This document shows positions 25,598-35,388 of a stretch of DNA of 64,000 nt, in pieces. A model generated the notes under the pieces. It saw only the letters and a list, made by a program, of their open reading frames with translations. It ran no database searches and was not told the DNA's origin. The first letter of the stretch is position 1; every line of letters starts with the position of its first letter. A program made the translations under genes and the position numbers. Where the stretch lies: positions 37,275-101,274 of the forward strand of contig DATLKN010000032.1 in the NCBI GenBank assembly GCA_035538335.1, read 5' to 3'. Source of the DNA: AP-15 sp035538335. GTDB taxonomy: Bacteria > Pseudomonadota > Alphaproteobacteria > ATCC43930 > CGMCC-115725.

Positions 25598-26062
25598 TTA
25601 GAGCGCTTTCGCCGCCTTCAGCACTTCGGCGGCGTGGCCCGGCACCTTGACCTTGTGCCAGACGCCGCGCACGACGCCTTGGCCGTCGATCAGAAAGGTG
25701 GCGCGCTCGATGCCCATGTATTTGCGTCCGTACATGCTCTTTTCGACCCAGACGCCGTATTTCTCGCATGCCTCGCCGGCGGTGTCGGCGGCGAGGATGA
25801 AGGGCAGCCCGTGCTTTTTCTTGAATTTGTCGTGCGAGGCGACGGAATCTTTCGAGATCCCGATGACGACCGCACCGGAACCAGTGAAATTCGGGAACGA
25901 ATCGCGGAATTGACACGCCTCGGCGGTGCAGCCGGAGGTGTCGTCCTTGGGGTAGAAATAGAGGACGATCGTCTTCCCCTTGAGCCCGGAAAGCGACACC
26001 TTGCCGCCGCCATCCGTCGGCAAGGTGAAATCGGGAGCCTTATCCCCGAGCGCTGCGACCAT
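25598..26062 (-). CDS. bcp: Thioredoxin-dependent peroxiredoxin (Bcp/PrxQ type)
   Basis: A 154-residue peroxidase that reduces hydroperoxides with thioredoxin. The peroxidatic cysteine is in KDDTSGCTAEACQFRD; the second cysteine five residues later is the resolving cysteine of the atypical two-Cys PrxQ class. The motif normally reads TPGCT, so the Pro to Ser change next to the peroxidatic cysteine is a mild oddity. The C-terminal ATFLIDGQGVVRGVWHKVKV is family-typical. The gene overlaps the 3-prime end of glnE by 23 bases on the same strand, so the two are likely co-transcribed. Confidence 0.93.
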   Translation of the reverse strand: MVAALGDKAPDFTLPTDGGGKVSLSGLKGKTIVLYFYPKDDTSGCTAEACQFRDSFPNFTGSGAVVIGISKDSVASHDKFKKKHGLPFILAADTAGEACEKYGVWVEKSMYGRKYMGIERATFLIDGQGVVRGVWHKVKVPGHAAEVLKAAKAL

Positions 26063-29042
26063 CGCGTGTTCTCCCCTGTCGTGGTGCCGTCCGCCGCGCG
26101 GCCCGCCGCGCCGGTTCGCCGATCAGCCGCTCGAACCAGAACTGGACGCGTGCGGCGGAATTGGTGATATCCGCGTCGAGGCGGGCGAAGTCAACCGCGC
26201 CGGCGAGACGCGCGAGCGAGCCTTGCACTGGTTCCGACAACGCGCCGGGCGCATCGACGAGCAGGACGAGCAGCCCGTGTACCCGGTGCAACAGCAGCAG
26301 CGCTTCGCCGAGCTCCCGCGCCGGCTGCGCCGGCAACACGCCCGCCGCTGCGAGCGCGGCGAGCGCCTCGGTGGCGCCGCGGCGCAGCACGAGCGGCGCG
26401 CGAGCCGCCTCGCGCAACATCAGATATTGCGCGATGAATTCGAGGTCGATCAGCCCGCCAGGCTGGTTCTTGATGTCCGAGGGCGCGGGATTTGGGTTCT
26501 GCTCGGCGATCCGCCGGCGCATGTCGGCAACATCGAGAAGCAGGCGCTGCGGGTCGCGGGGCGCCGCGAGGATGTCGGCGACCGCCGCTTCGATGCGCCG
26601 GCCGAGCGCCGCGTCGCCGGCGACCGGGCGCGCCCGCGTCAGCGCCATGTGCTCCCAGGTCCAGGCGTTCTCGCGCTGATAGCGCACGAAACCCTCGAAG
26701 CTCGAGGCAAGCGGCCCCGACGCGCCCGACGGGCGCAGCCGCATATCGACGGCATAGAGCCGGCCTTCGCTGCCCGCCGCGGTCAGCGCCCCGATCAGCC
26801 GCTGCCCGAGCCGCGCATAATAGGCAGCTGCCGGCAGCGGCCGGCCGCCTTGCGAGGTTTCGCTCGAAGGCGGGGCGTCGTAGATCAGAATCAGGTCGAG
26901 ATCGGAGGCGAGCGTCATCTCGCGGCTGCCGAGCCGGCCCATCCCGAGAACCGCAAAGCGGCCGCCCTCGACATGCCCGTAAGCGCGGGCGAATTCCTCC
27001 TCGACCGCTGGGAGGAGCGCGGAGAGGGCCGTCTCGGCGATATCGGCGAGCGCGGCCCCCGCCTCGAATGGCCCGAGGGCGCGGCGCAGCAGTCGTACGC
27101 CCACCTGAAAGCGCCGCTCGGCGGCCCAGCGCCGCATGCCTTCGAGCGTCTCTTCGAAGTTGCGACCGGCGGCGAGCGCGCGGGCGAGATCGGCAGCAAG
27201 CAGCGCGCGGTCGGGCAGCGGCGCGGCGAAATCCTCGCTCAGCACGGGCTCGAGCAAGCCTGGCCGCTGCGCCAGCCGCTCGGCCAGCGAGGGCGCCTCG
27301 GCCATGATGTCGGCGACCAGTTCCAAGAGCGGCGGGTTGGCGTGGAACAGCGAGAAGAGCTGCACGCCCGCCGGTAGGTGCGACAGGAACTGGTCGAAAC
27401 GCTGCAAGGCGAGATCGGGGTGCGGCGTCGCGCCGAAAATCCGCAACAGCGCCGGCACCAGCTCGGTCAGGATCTCGCGCGCCCGCCCGCTGCGCGTCGC
27501 GCGCAACCGGCCGTGATGCCAGCCGCGCACCAGCGCCGCGACCGCGTGCGGCTCGGCAAAGCCGAGGGTGCCGAGGCTGGCGAGCGTGTCGGGGTCGTCC
27601 TCGGCGCCGGTGAAGACGAGGTTGCCGGGGCCGGCAAGGCTCGGCGCCTCCTCGAACAGCTCGGCATAATGCCGCTCGACCGAACCGAGGCGGGCGCGCA
27701 ATTCGGCGGTGAAGCTCTCCCCATCGGAATAGCCGAAAAAGGCGGCGAGCCGGGCGATGCCCGCCGCGTCCGCCGGCAGCGTGTGGGTCTGCGCGTCGTC
27801 GACCATCTGCAGGCGATGCTCGACCCGGCGCAGGAAGCGGTAATCCGCGATCAGCGCCTGCGCGCTGTCGGCGTCGATGCGGCCGAGCGCGGCCAATCGG
27901 CGCAACGCTTCGCAGGTCGGCGCCACCCGCAGTTCCGGCAGCCGTCCGCCCCAGATCAGCTGCTGCGTCTGGACAAAGAACTCGATTTCACGGATGCCGC
28001 CGCGTCCGGTCTTGATGTTGTGCCCGGCGATCGCGATGCGCGCGCCGCCGCGATATGCGTTAATCTGGCGCTTGATCGAGTGGATGTCGGCGATCGCCGC
28101 GAAATCGAGGTTCCTGCGCCACAAAAAGGGCTGCAATTCGCGCAGGAAGCGCGCCGCCGCGAGGCGGTCGCCGGCGACCGCCCGCGCCTTGATCAGGGCC
28201 GCGCGCTCCCAGTTCTGGCCGACGCTCTCGTAATAGGCGAGCGCGGCGGCGGTCGACATCGCGAGCGGGGTCGAGGCGGGGTCGGGGCGCAGCCGAAGGT
28301 CGGTGCGGAAGACGTAGCCCTCGCCCGTGCGCTCGTCGAGGATGCGGGCAAGCTCGCGCACGAGGCGCACGAAAAACGCCTGCACGCCGTCGGGCGCGCT
28401 CGGCCGCGCGCGTTGCGGGTCGTAGAGCGCGATCAGGTCGATATCGCTCGAATAGTTGAGTTCGCCGCCGCCGAGCTTGCCCATGCCGAGGACGAAAAAC
28501 CCGCAATCCGCCTCCTCGGCCGCGGCCGTCGGAATGCGCCCGGTCTGCGCCGCGGCGGCCAAGAGATGGCGCAGCCCGGCGCCGAGCGCAGCTTCGGCAA
28601 AGCGGCTCAGCGCCTCCATCTGCTGCTCGAGCGACCAGACGCCGGCGAATTCGGCGACGGCGGCGACGAGGGCCAGCCGGCGCTTGCCGGTGCGCAGGCG
28701 GCGCATCAACGCGGCGCGGTCTTCGTCCGGGTCGGCCGGCCGGTCGGCATCCTCGATGATCTCGCCGACGAGCGGGTCGGGGCCTTCCGCGACGAGCCGG
28801 CTGAGATAGGCCCATTCGCGCGCCGCGATGCCGGTCAGATAGGGGCTGTTGCCGAGGATCGCGGCGAGCAGCGAGCGGCCCGCCGGCGTCGCGCTCCAGC
28901 GCCGTGCGACTGCCGCGGCGGGGTCGCCTGCCGCCTGCGTCAGCGCCTCCTCCCAGGCGGCCTCGCCGAGAGCGAGGACGCGCGCGTCGCCGGGATGCGG
29001 TATACCGTCACCAGCAAGGGAGAAATCCGATAAGAGCTTCAT
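26040..29042 (-). CDS. glnE: Bifunctional glutamine synthetase adenylyltransferase/adenylyl-removing enzyme
   Basis: GlnE adds and removes AMP on glutamine synthetase in response to PII and glutamine, so it sets nitrogen assimilation. From the ATG at 29042 (GAGG eight bases upstream) it has 1000 residues. Two nucleotidyltransferase domains are evident. The N-terminal one (adenylyl removal) has FFVLGMGKLGGGELNYSSDI DLIALYD. The C-terminal one (adenylylation) has FAVLGMGRLGSREMTLASDL DLILIYD. Each is followed by a PII-uridylyltransferase-like helical domain (FEGFVRYQRENAWTWEHMAL). The long upstream open frame is not used, because it runs into a family D repeat. bcp overlaps its end. Confidence 0.95.
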   Translation of the reverse strand: MKLLSDFSLAGDGIPHPGDARVLALGEAAWEEALTQAAGDPAAAVARRWSATPAGRSLLAAILGNSPYLTGIAAREWAYLSRLVAEGPDPLVGEIIEDADRPADPDEDRAALMRRLRTGKRRLALVAAVAEFAGVWSLEQQMEALSRFAEAALGAGLRHLLAAAAQTGRIPTAAAEEADCGFFVLGMGKLGGGELNYSSDIDLIALYDPQRARPSAPDGVQAFFVRLVRELARILDERTGEGYVFRTDLRLRPDPASTPLAMSTAAALAYYESVGQNWERAALIKARAVAGDRLAAARFLRELQPFLWRRNLDFAAIADIHSIKRQINAYRGGARIAIAGHNIKTGRGGIREIEFFVQTQQLIWGGRLPELRVAPTCEALRRLAALGRIDADSAQALIADYRFLRRVEHRLQMVDDAQTHTLPADAAGIARLAAFFGYSDGESFTAELRARLGSVERHYAELFEEAPSLAGPGNLVFTGAEDDPDTLASLGTLGFAEPHAVAALVRGWHHGRLRATRSGRAREILTELVPALLRIFGATPHPDLALQRFDQFLSHLPAGVQLFSLFHANPPLLELVADIMAEAPSLAERLAQRPGLLEPVLSEDFAAPLPDRALLAADLARALAAGRNFEETLEGMRRWAAERRFQVGVRLLRRALGPFEAGAALADIAETALSALLPAVEEEFARAYGHVEGGRFAVLGMGRLGSREMTLASDLDLILIYDAPPSSETSQGGRPLPAAAYYARLGQRLIGALTAAGSEGRLYAVDMRLRPSGASGPLASSFEGFVRYQRENAWTWEHMALTRARPVAGDAALGRRIEAAVADILAAPRDPQRLLLDVADMRRRIAEQNPNPAPSDIKNQPGGLIDLEFIAQYLMLREAARAPLVLRRGATEALAALAAAGVLPAQPARELGEALLLLHRVHGLLVLLVDAPGALSEPVQGSLARLAGAVDFARLDADITNSAARVQFWFERLIGEPARRAARRTAPRQGRTRDGRSARG

Positions 29043-29110
29043 CCCGCCATCCTCGGCGTCGCGCCGAGACTGGGGAGTCGCGCGTTGCCGGTCAAGCTGC
29101 GCGGGTGCCT

Positions 29111-29136
29111 CCCTCTCCCCGCGAGCGGGGAGAGGG
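29111..29136. repeat. Family D palindrome in the glnE-AsmA divergent gap
   Basis: CCCTCTCCCCGC and GCGGGGAGAGGG form a perfect 12-base inverted repeat around two bases, followed by GGGTGAGG-type sequence. It sits in the 133-base gap between divergent genes. Confidence 0.7.
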
Positions 29137-29175
29137 CCGGGGTGAGGGGCCGCTGCCGGGGATGAGGCACGGCCA

Positions 29176-32100
29176 ATGATGTCACGGCGCAGGACCCGTC
29201 TGCGCCCGATGTTTCGGCGGCGCCGCGAGCGCCCGTCGGTGCAACGCCATGCGCACCGTCTCGTCTTGTGGCTCGGCTCGGTCGCGGCGGTGCTGATCCT
29301 CGCCGCCGGCTTTGCGCTGTGGCGCCTCGCGCAGGGGCCGGTCGCGCTCAACCGCCTCGCGCCCTATGTCGCGGCGGCGCTCGACCGGACTTTCCCCGAC
29401 CTCGATTTTCGCCTCGCCGGCGTCGGCTTCGGCATCGACCGCACGCGCCGCGAACTCGACCTCTGGGCCGAGGGCGTGCACATGTCGCGCGCCGACGGCG
29501 AAGCGCTCGCCGACTTCCCGCAGATGGTGGCGAGCGTCAGCCTGGCCTCGCTGCTGCGCGCCGAGCTGTCGCCGAGGCGGCTCATCGTCGAGCGGCCGGT
29601 ATTGCGCTTCGTGCGCACCCAACAGGGCCGGATCAAATTCCGCTTTGGCGATTATCCCGCCCTCGGCGGCCCGCTCGTCGCGCAAGGCAGCCTACCGCAA
29701 GCGCCGAACTCGCCGCTCGCCGCGCTGCGGCTCGTCGCGGTGCGGAACGCGCGGCTGATCCTCGACGACAAAGAGACCGGCCATATCTGGCGCGCCGACC
29801 GGGTCGATGCGACGATCGAGCGCAATGCCGGCGGCTTCGACGGCGATCTCGCATTCGCCGTGACGATCGGCGAGCGCCGCCCCGAATTCCACGCCCGCTA
29901 TCGCTACCGCTCGGCCGGCGACAGCCTCGATGTCACGCTCGATTTCGGCAAGTTCGCGCCGAGCGCGCTCGCCGCGACGGTGCCGCGCCTCAAACCGCTC
30001 GCGGCGTTGCGCTCGACGGTTTCCGGCCGCGCCGCGGCGCGCCTCGACCTCGCCCGCCTCGAGCCGCAATCGATGCGCCTCGATCTGCTGTTCGGGCGCG
30101 GCGGCCTCGACAGCCCGGTTTTCGCTGCCGGCCGCCTTGCCCTCGAAGGCGGGGCGTTGCACGCCGCCTACCTGCCACAGCGGCAGCAACTGCGGCTCGA
30201 GCGGCTCGATCTCGATCTCGGCAAGGGCGCCGAAATCGATGTCGCCGGATCTCTCGACCGGATCACGCCGCAACAAATCGCCGGCAAGACGCCGCTGCCG
30301 GCGAGCCTCAACGGCGCCTTCTCCGTGCGTCTCGCGGCGCTGCCGATCGCCGAGATCGACGCGCTGTGGCCGCGGCCGCTCGCCGCCGGCGGGCGGCGCT
30401 GGGTGCGCGCCAACATCAGCACCGGCATGCTCGACGAGGCGGCGCTGCGTTTCGACATCACCCTCGACCCGAGGACGCCCTCGGCGGCGGTCGCCGGAGC
30501 CGCCGGGATGATGCGCTATCACGGGCTTTCGGTCACCTGCCTCAAGGGGCTGCCGCCGGTGCAAGATTTCGCCGGCAGCGGGCGGCTGCAGGGCCAACAG
30601 CTCGACTTCACCCCGACCGAGGGCAGGCTCGAAGGATTGCGCGTGCGCGGCGGCTCGGTGTCGATCACCGGGCTCGACCGGCCGGAGCAATCGCTCGATG
30701 TCGATGTGCCGGTCGCTGGGCCGGTCGCCGATGCGCTGAAGCTGATCGCGCGGCCGCCCTTCGATTACGCGAAGGCGATCGGCATCGACCCGGCCGCGAT
30801 CGGCGGCGCGATGACGACCCGGCTGCGGATGAAACTGCCGCTGCTGCGCGATCTGCGGCTCGCCGATGTCGATTATTCGCTGACCGGGCAGCTTTCCGGG
30901 GTGCGGATCGGCGACGTCGCCTTCGGCCGCGCGCTCGAGGACGGCCGCTTCACGGTCGCCGTCGGCCGCCCGGGCGCGCATCTGGAAGGTACGGGGCAAG
31001 TCGCCGGCGTTCCGGCGAAGATCGACACCGCCGTTTCGTTCGCCGAGAAGGCGCGGCCGCGCGCCCGCTATCATGCCGCGCTGACGCTCGACGCTGCGGC
31101 GCGCGGCCGGCTTTTCGGCGATGCGCTGCCGGGGCGGATCGAGGGACCGGCGGCGGTCGATCTCAGCTATGCGCTGTTCGATGGCGGGCAAGCCGAGGGG
31201 GCGGCGCTCTTCGATCTGCGGCAGGCGGCGGTCGCTTTTCCCGGGGCCGGATGGAAGAAGCCGCCCGGCACGCCGGGGACCGCGAAGCTCGCCTTCGAAG
31301 TGGCGGGCGGGCGAATGCAGGGACCGCTGCGGATCGCCCTCGCGGCTGCGGGGCTTGAAGGGCGGCTGGCGGTCGGCTTCGGCCCGGAAGGACGGATCGA
31401 ACGCGTCGATATCGCCCGTCTCGCGATCGGCCGGAGCGACGTGAACGGCAGCCTCGCGCGCCTCGGCACCGGCGGTTGGCAGGTCGATCTGAAGGGGCCT
31501 GCGCTCGATCTCGGCGCCATGCTCGCGCAAAAGGGTCAGACCTCGTTGCTGCCGCTGCATATCGCGGCGAAGCTCGACCGGGTGATCTTCGGCCCCGGCC
31601 GCCGGCTCGACCAAGTCGCGGCGCGGCTCGTGCGCGACGCCGGCGAATGGCGCGAAGCGCAGCTCGAGGCGCGCTTTCCGAACGGCCTTCCGTTGCGCCT
31701 CAGCCTCACGGACGGGACGCCGCGCCGCTTCGATTTCCGATCCGAGGATCTCGGCGCCACGCTCGGCCTTCTCGACATCACCGGCAATGTCGTCGGCGGC
31801 AAGGTGAGGGTCGAGGGCCAGGTCACCGAAAGCGCCGGAAAGACGACGATCCGCGGCCGGATCGACGGCTCCGACTACCGCCTCGTGCGGGCGCCGCCGC
31901 TGGCGCAAATCCTGTCGCTGGCTTCGCTCGGCGCCGTCAGCGGCATGCTGGCCGGGTCCGGCATCCCGTTCGGCAGCCTCGGCGGCAAGTTCGCCTACAG
32001 CGACGGCCGGCTCGGTCTCGAGGACCTCGTCGCCTCGGGCGGCGCGATTGGCGCGACGGCCGCCGGCTATGTCGATCTCGCACGCGGCCGCCTCGACGTG

Positions 32101-32340
32101 CAGGGGACGATCGTCCCCGCCTATACGCTGAACACGATCATCGGCAATGTCCCGGTGGTCGGCTCATTGCTGCTCGGCGGCGAGGGGCAGGGGTTGATCG
32201 CGGCCAATTACCAGCTGACCGGCCCGATCGCCGAGCCGCGCGTGTCGGTCGATCCGCTGAGCGCGCTGACGCCGGGCTTCATCCGCCGCTTCCTGCAACC
32301 GAATTTCGGGTTCGGCGCGCCGCCGGCCGACGCCAAATAG
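29176..32340 (+). CDS. Large AsmA/YhdP-like (DUF3971) envelope protein
   Basis: A 1054-residue protein with a basic N-terminus, one membrane anchor (about 28-50, LVLWLGSVAAVLILAAGFAL) and a very long periplasmic part made of repetitive beta-strand units (LDVTLDFGKFAPSALAATVP, VDIARLAIGRSDVNGSLARL). It ends in an AsmA-like C-terminal domain (SLGGKFAYSDGRLGLEDLVA SGGAIGATAAGYVDL). This architecture is that of the AsmA/TamB/YhdP superfamily, whose members are thought to bridge the periplasm and move phospholipids or assist outer-membrane assembly. DUF3971 proteins next to glnE and tyrS are usual in alphaproteobacteria. Its start is adjacent to a second ATG three bases later, which is equally possible. 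Confidence 0.85.
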   Translation: MMSRRRTRLRPMFRRRRERPSVQRHAHRLVLWLGSVAAVLILAAGFALWRLAQGPVALNRLAPYVAAALDRTFPDLDFRLAGVGFGIDRTRRELDLWAEGVHMSRADGEALADFPQMVASVSLASLLRAELSPRRLIVERPVLRFVRTQQGRIKFRFGDYPALGGPLVAQGSLPQAPNSPLAALRLVAVRNARLILDDKETGHIWRADRVDATIERNAGGFDGDLAFAVTIGERRPEFHARYRYRSAGDSLDVTLDFGKFAPSALAATVPRLKPLAALRSTVSGRAAARLDLARLEPQSMRLDLLFGRGGLDSPVFAAGRLALEGGALHAAYLPQRQQLRLERLDLDLGKGAEIDVAGSLDRITPQQIAGKTPLPASLNGAFSVRLAALPIAEIDALWPRPLAAGGRRWVRANISTGMLDEAALRFDITLDPRTPSAAVAGAAGMMRYHGLSVTCLKGLPPVQDFAGSGRLQGQQLDFTPTEGRLEGLRVRGGSVSITGLDRPEQSLDVDVPVAGPVADALKLIARPPFDYAKAIGIDPAAIGGAMTTRLRMKLPLLRDLRLADVDYSLTGQLSGVRIGDVAFGRALEDGRFTVAVGRPGAHLEGTGQVAGVPAKIDTAVSFAEKARPRARYHAALTLDAAARGRLFGDALPGRIEGPAAVDLSYALFDGGQAEGAALFDLRQAAVAFPGAGWKKPPGTPGTAKLAFEVAGGRMQGPLRIALAAAGLEGRLAVGFGPEGRIERVDIARLAIGRSDVNGSLARLGTGGWQVDLKGPALDLGAMLAQKGQTSLLPLHIAAKLDRVIFGPGRRLDQVAARLVRDAGEWREAQLEARFPNGLPLRLSLTDGTPRRFDFRSEDLGATLGLLDITGNVVGGKVRVEGQVTESAGKTTIRGRIDGSDYRLVRAPPLAQILSLASLGAVSGMLAGSGIPFGSLGGKFAYSDGRLGLEDLVASGGAIGATAAGYVDLARGRLDVQGTIVPAYTLNTIIGNVPVVGSLLLGGEGQGLIAANYQLTGPIAEPRVSVDPLSALTPGFIRRFLQPNFGFGAPPADAK

Positions 32341-32345
32341 CGCCG

Positions 32346-33599
32346 TCAGGCGGGCCGCACCAGCGCGTGGCGCTTTCTGCCGGCAGACAGCTTCAAGGCG
32401 CCGTCGGGATCGAGGTCGGCGAGCGAGACGGGCCGCGTCTCGGTCTCGATCGGCCGGTCGTTGAGGCGTGCGCCGCCGCCGCGGATGAGCCGGCGCGCCT
32501 CGCCGTTCGAGGCGGCGAGCCCGGCGCGGGCGAACAGTTCGAAGGCCGGCAACCCCTGCGCCAGCACCTCGCGCGGCAGCGTCAGCTGCGGCAATTCGCT
32601 GCCGGCGCCGCCGGCTTCGAACACCTCGCGCGCGGTCTGGGCCGCCTTCTCGGCGGCCTCGCGGCCGTGGCACAAGGCGGTCGCCTCGGTCGCGAGCCGC
32701 TTCTTCGCTTCGTTTAGCTCGGCGCCTTCGAGCTTTTCGAGCCTGCCGATCTCGGCGAGCGGCAATTCGGTGAAGAGGCGCAGGAAGCGGCCGACATCGG
32801 CGTCTTCGGTGTTGCGCCAGAACTGCCAGTAGTCGTAGGGCTTGAGGCGCTCGGCGTTGAGCCATACCGCGCCCTGCGCGGTCTTGCCCATCTTGGCGCC
32901 CGAGGCGGCCGTCAAGAGCGGCGTCGTCAGCCCGAAGAGGCTCTTGCCGTCGGTGCGGCGCGCCAATTCGACGCCGCCGACGATATTGCCCCATTGGTCG
33001 GAGCCGCCGATCTGCAAGTCGCAGCCGATGCGCCGTGCCAGTTCGAGGAAATCGTAGGCTTGCAGGATCATGTAGTTGAATTCGAGAAAGGAGAGCGGCT
33101 GGTCGCGCTCCAGGCGCAACCGCACGCTGTCCTGGCTCAGCATGCGGTTGACCGAGAAATGCCGCCCGATCTCGCGCAGGAACGGGATGTATTCGAGTTT
33201 GTCGAGCCAATCGGCGTTGTTGACCATGACGGCGTCCGAGGGCCCGTCGCCGAATTGAATGAACTTGTCGAAGACCCGGCGGATGCCGGCCATATTGCGC
33301 GCGATCTCGGCATCGTCGAGCAGCCGGCGCGCCTCGTCCTTGCCGGACGGGTCGCCGATCCGCGTCGTGCCGCCGCCCATCAAGACGATCGGCTTGTGGC
33401 CGCATTTCTGGAAGAGCCGCAACAGCATGATCGACACGAGGCTGCCGACATGCAGAGAATCGGCGGTGCAGTCATAGCCGACATAGGCGGTGACGACGCC
33501 ATCGCGCAACCGCGCGTCGAGCGCCGGCGCATCGGTGCATTGATGGACGAAGCCGCGCTCGGTGGCGGTTTTGAGGAATTCGGAATGGGGTGACGGCAT
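32346..33599 (-). CDS. tyrS: Tyrosyl-tRNA synthetase
   Basis: A class I aminoacyl-tRNA synthetase of 417 residues. The catalytic domain has YVGYDCTADSLHVGSLVSI (the HIGH-like motif is HVGS), GGGTTRIGDPSGK, FNYMILQAYDFLEL and GCDLQIGGSDQWGNIVGGVE. The KMSKS-equivalent loop is ASGAKMGKTAQGAVW. The C-terminal S4 RNA-binding domain is RLIRGGGARLNDRPI. The start MPSPHSEFLKTATERGFVHQ gives the normal bacterial length. The start codon lies within a CATG that also supplies the preferred start of anmK on the other strand. Confidence 0.96.
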   Translation of the reverse strand: MPSPHSEFLKTATERGFVHQCTDAPALDARLRDGVVTAYVGYDCTADSLHVGSLVSIMLLRLFQKCGHKPIVLMGGGTTRIGDPSGKDEARRLLDDAEIARNMAGIRRVFDKFIQFGDGPSDAVMVNNADWLDKLEYIPFLREIGRHFSVNRMLSQDSVRLRLERDQPLSFLEFNYMILQAYDFLELARRIGCDLQIGGSDQWGNIVGGVELARRTDGKSLFGLTTPLLTAASGAKMGKTAQGAVWLNAERLKPYDYWQFWRNTEDADVGRFLRLFTELPLAEIGRLEKLEGAELNEAKKRLATEATALCHGREAAEKAAQTAREVFEAGGAGSELPQLTLPREVLAQGLPAFELFARAGLAASNGEARRLIRGGGARLNDRPIETETRPVSLADLDPDGALKLSAGRKRHALVRPA

Positions 33600-34704
33600 G
33601 GCCGCGTCATCTATCACAAGCGGGCCGGACGGGCCAGGGATGCGCCACGCGCTCGGGCTGATGAGCGGCACCTCGATGGACGGCATCGATGTGGCGCTCA
33701 TCGAAACGGACGGGCGCGAGCGCGTCAGCGCCGGCCCGGCGTTGACCCTCTCTTATCCGGCCGATTTCCGCGAGCGGCTGCGCGGCGTGCTCGGCGGCGC
33801 GGGCCCCGTCGCCGAGGTCGAGGCGGAATTGACCCGGCTGCATGCGCGCGCGGTCGCCGAATTCCGCGGGCGCCACCCGGCGCAACCGATCGAGATTGTC
33901 GGCTTTCACGGCCATACGATCCTGCATCGCCCGGCCGAGCGGCGCACCTGGCAGATCGGCGACGGGGCGCTCCTCGCGCGCCTCACCGGCATCGACGTTG
34001 TCGCCGATTTCCGCTCGGCCGACGTCGCGGCCGGCGGCGAGGGTGCGCCGCTCGCGCCGCTCTACCACGCCGCGCTGGCCGCGCGGCTCGAAAAGCCGGT
34101 CGCCGTCCTCAACATCGGCGGCGTCGCGAACGTCACCTGGATCGGCGGCGACGGCGGGCCAATCGCCTTCGACACCGGGCCCGGCAATGCGCTGATCGAC
34201 GATTGGGCGCGCCGCCACACCGGAAAGCCGGCCGATCTCGACGGGGCGCTGGCGCGCGCCGGCCGCGCCTCGGCGGGGCATGTCGCGCGCTTTCTCGAAC
34301 ACCCGTATTTCGCGCGGCGGCCGCCCAAATCGCTCGACCGCGACGATTTCCGCGACGCCGCGCCCGCGGGCCTGTCGCCGCAGGACGGCGCGGCGACGTT
34401 GACCGAGATGACGGCGGCGGCGGTCAAGGCGGCGCTCCGGCATTTCCCGGCTCCGCCGCGCGAATGGCTGGTCTGCGGCGGCGGGCGCCACAATCCGGCA
34501 GTGATGGCGGCGCTGGCGCGCGCGCTCGCCGCGCCCGTTCGCCCGGTCGAGGCGGCGGGCTGGGACGGCGACGCGCTCGAGGCGCAGGCCTTCGCCTATC
34601 TCGCGGTGCGTTCGGCTCTCGGGCTGCCGCTGTCGCTGCCCTCGACGACCGGCGCGCCGCGCCCGATGCGTGGCGGGCGGTTCTTCAGTCGTAGCGCAGC
34701 CTAG
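33598..34704 (+). CDS. anmK: Anhydro-N-acetylmuramic acid kinase
   Basis: AnmK opens 1,6-anhydro-MurNAc from peptidoglycan turnover and phosphorylates it to MurNAc-6-phosphate, the substrate of MurQ (encoded at 61495-62427). It has 368 residues. The ATP/phosphate motif ALGLMSGTSMDGIDVALIET is near the start, then GFHGHTILHRP, VADFRSADVAAGGEGAPLAP, VLNIGGVANVTWIGG and AFDTGPGNALIDDW. The ATG at 33598, with GGGG seven bases upstream, is preferred; an ATG at 33640 just before the conserved region is an alternative. It is divergent from tyrS and overlaps the next gene by 20 bases at the end. Confidence 0.95.
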   Translation: MAASSITSGPDGPGMRHALGLMSGTSMDGIDVALIETDGRERVSAGPALTLSYPADFRERLRGVLGGAGPVAEVEAELTRLHARAVAEFRGRHPAQPIEIVGFHGHTILHRPAERRTWQIGDGALLARLTGIDVVADFRSADVAAGGEGAPLAPLYHAALAARLEKPVAVLNIGGVANVTWIGGDGGPIAFDTGPGNALIDDWARRHTGKPADLDGALARAGRASAGHVARFLEHPYFARRPPKSLDRDDFRDAAPAGLSPQDGAATLTEMTAAAVKAALRHFPAPPREWLVCGGGRHNPAVMAALARALAAPVRPVEAAGWDGDALEAQAFAYLAVRSALGLPLSLPSTTGAPRPMRGGRFFSRSAA

Positions 34705-35365
34705 GCTGGGTGTCCGGGCCGCGGCCCTCGGGCGAGAAATCGAGCATTCCCCACATCGGCCAGATGGCGTCGACATGGCGCGGGTGCTGGCCGGGCTCGC
34801 GCGGCGCGAACATCAGCTCGGTCGCGTAGGCATGCCGGATCGTGCCGTCGGGCACCCGGACGAAGGCGTTGAGGATCGGCCACTGGTCGCCCTTCTCGTC
34901 CTCGCCGTAATAATCGCGGTGATAGCTGTTGTCGGCCGACGACAGGAGGCGCAGCCGCCGCCAGCCGCGCTCGCGCGCGACGGCGCGCACCCGGGCGATC
35001 GGCGAGCGCGCGACCACCGCTAAGGCGGCGCGCTGTTCGATGTGCGGCGCCTCGCCGTCGAGCGCGTCGAGGATCGAGGTGCAGGAAGGGCAGGGTGCCG
35101 GCATCGCCGGCCCGTACATGTAGCTGTAGAGCAGCAGCACCGATTTGCCGCCGAACAGCTCCGACAGCTTCACCGGACGCGCGTCCTCGCCCTCAGCGAA
35201 CACATAGTCCTCGGGGACGCGGCCGCCGGGCGGCAGGGCGCGGCGTTCGGCCGCCACCGCCTCGATCTGCCGGCGCAGCGCGATCTCCGATTGCAGCAGC
35301 CGTTCGCGTGCCGCGCGGTATTCCGCGCTCTCGTTGGGAAAGCGAAAGCCTTGCGTGAGAGGCAT
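34685..35365 (-). CDS. DUF899 thioredoxin-fold protein
   Basis: A 226-residue protein of the DUF899 family, a thioredoxin-like fold of unknown reaction. VLLLYSYMYGPAMPAPCPSC TSILDALDG contains the family CPSC pair at the position of the thioredoxin active site. SSADNSYHRDYYGEDEKGDQ and a C-terminal WPMWGMLDFSPEGRG are typical of the family. It is the last gene of the ArsR-SRPBCC-DUF899 operon (23-base gap to the SRPBCC gene), a combination seen in many soil proteobacteria. Its 3-prime end overlaps the end of anmK. Confidence 0.85.
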   Translation of the reverse strand: MPLTQGFRFPNESAEYRAARERLLQSEIALRRQIEAVAAERRALPPGGRVPEDYVFAEGEDARPVKLSELFGGKSVLLLYSYMYGPAMPAPCPSCTSILDALDGEAPHIEQRAALAVVARSPIARVRAVARERGWRRLRLLSSADNSYHRDYYGEDEKGDQWPILNAFVRVPDGTIRHAYATELMFAPREPGQHPRHVDAIWPMWGMLDFSPEGRGPDTQPRLRYD

Positions 35366-35388
35366 GCGGGATTCTCCTTCGTGTCGGT

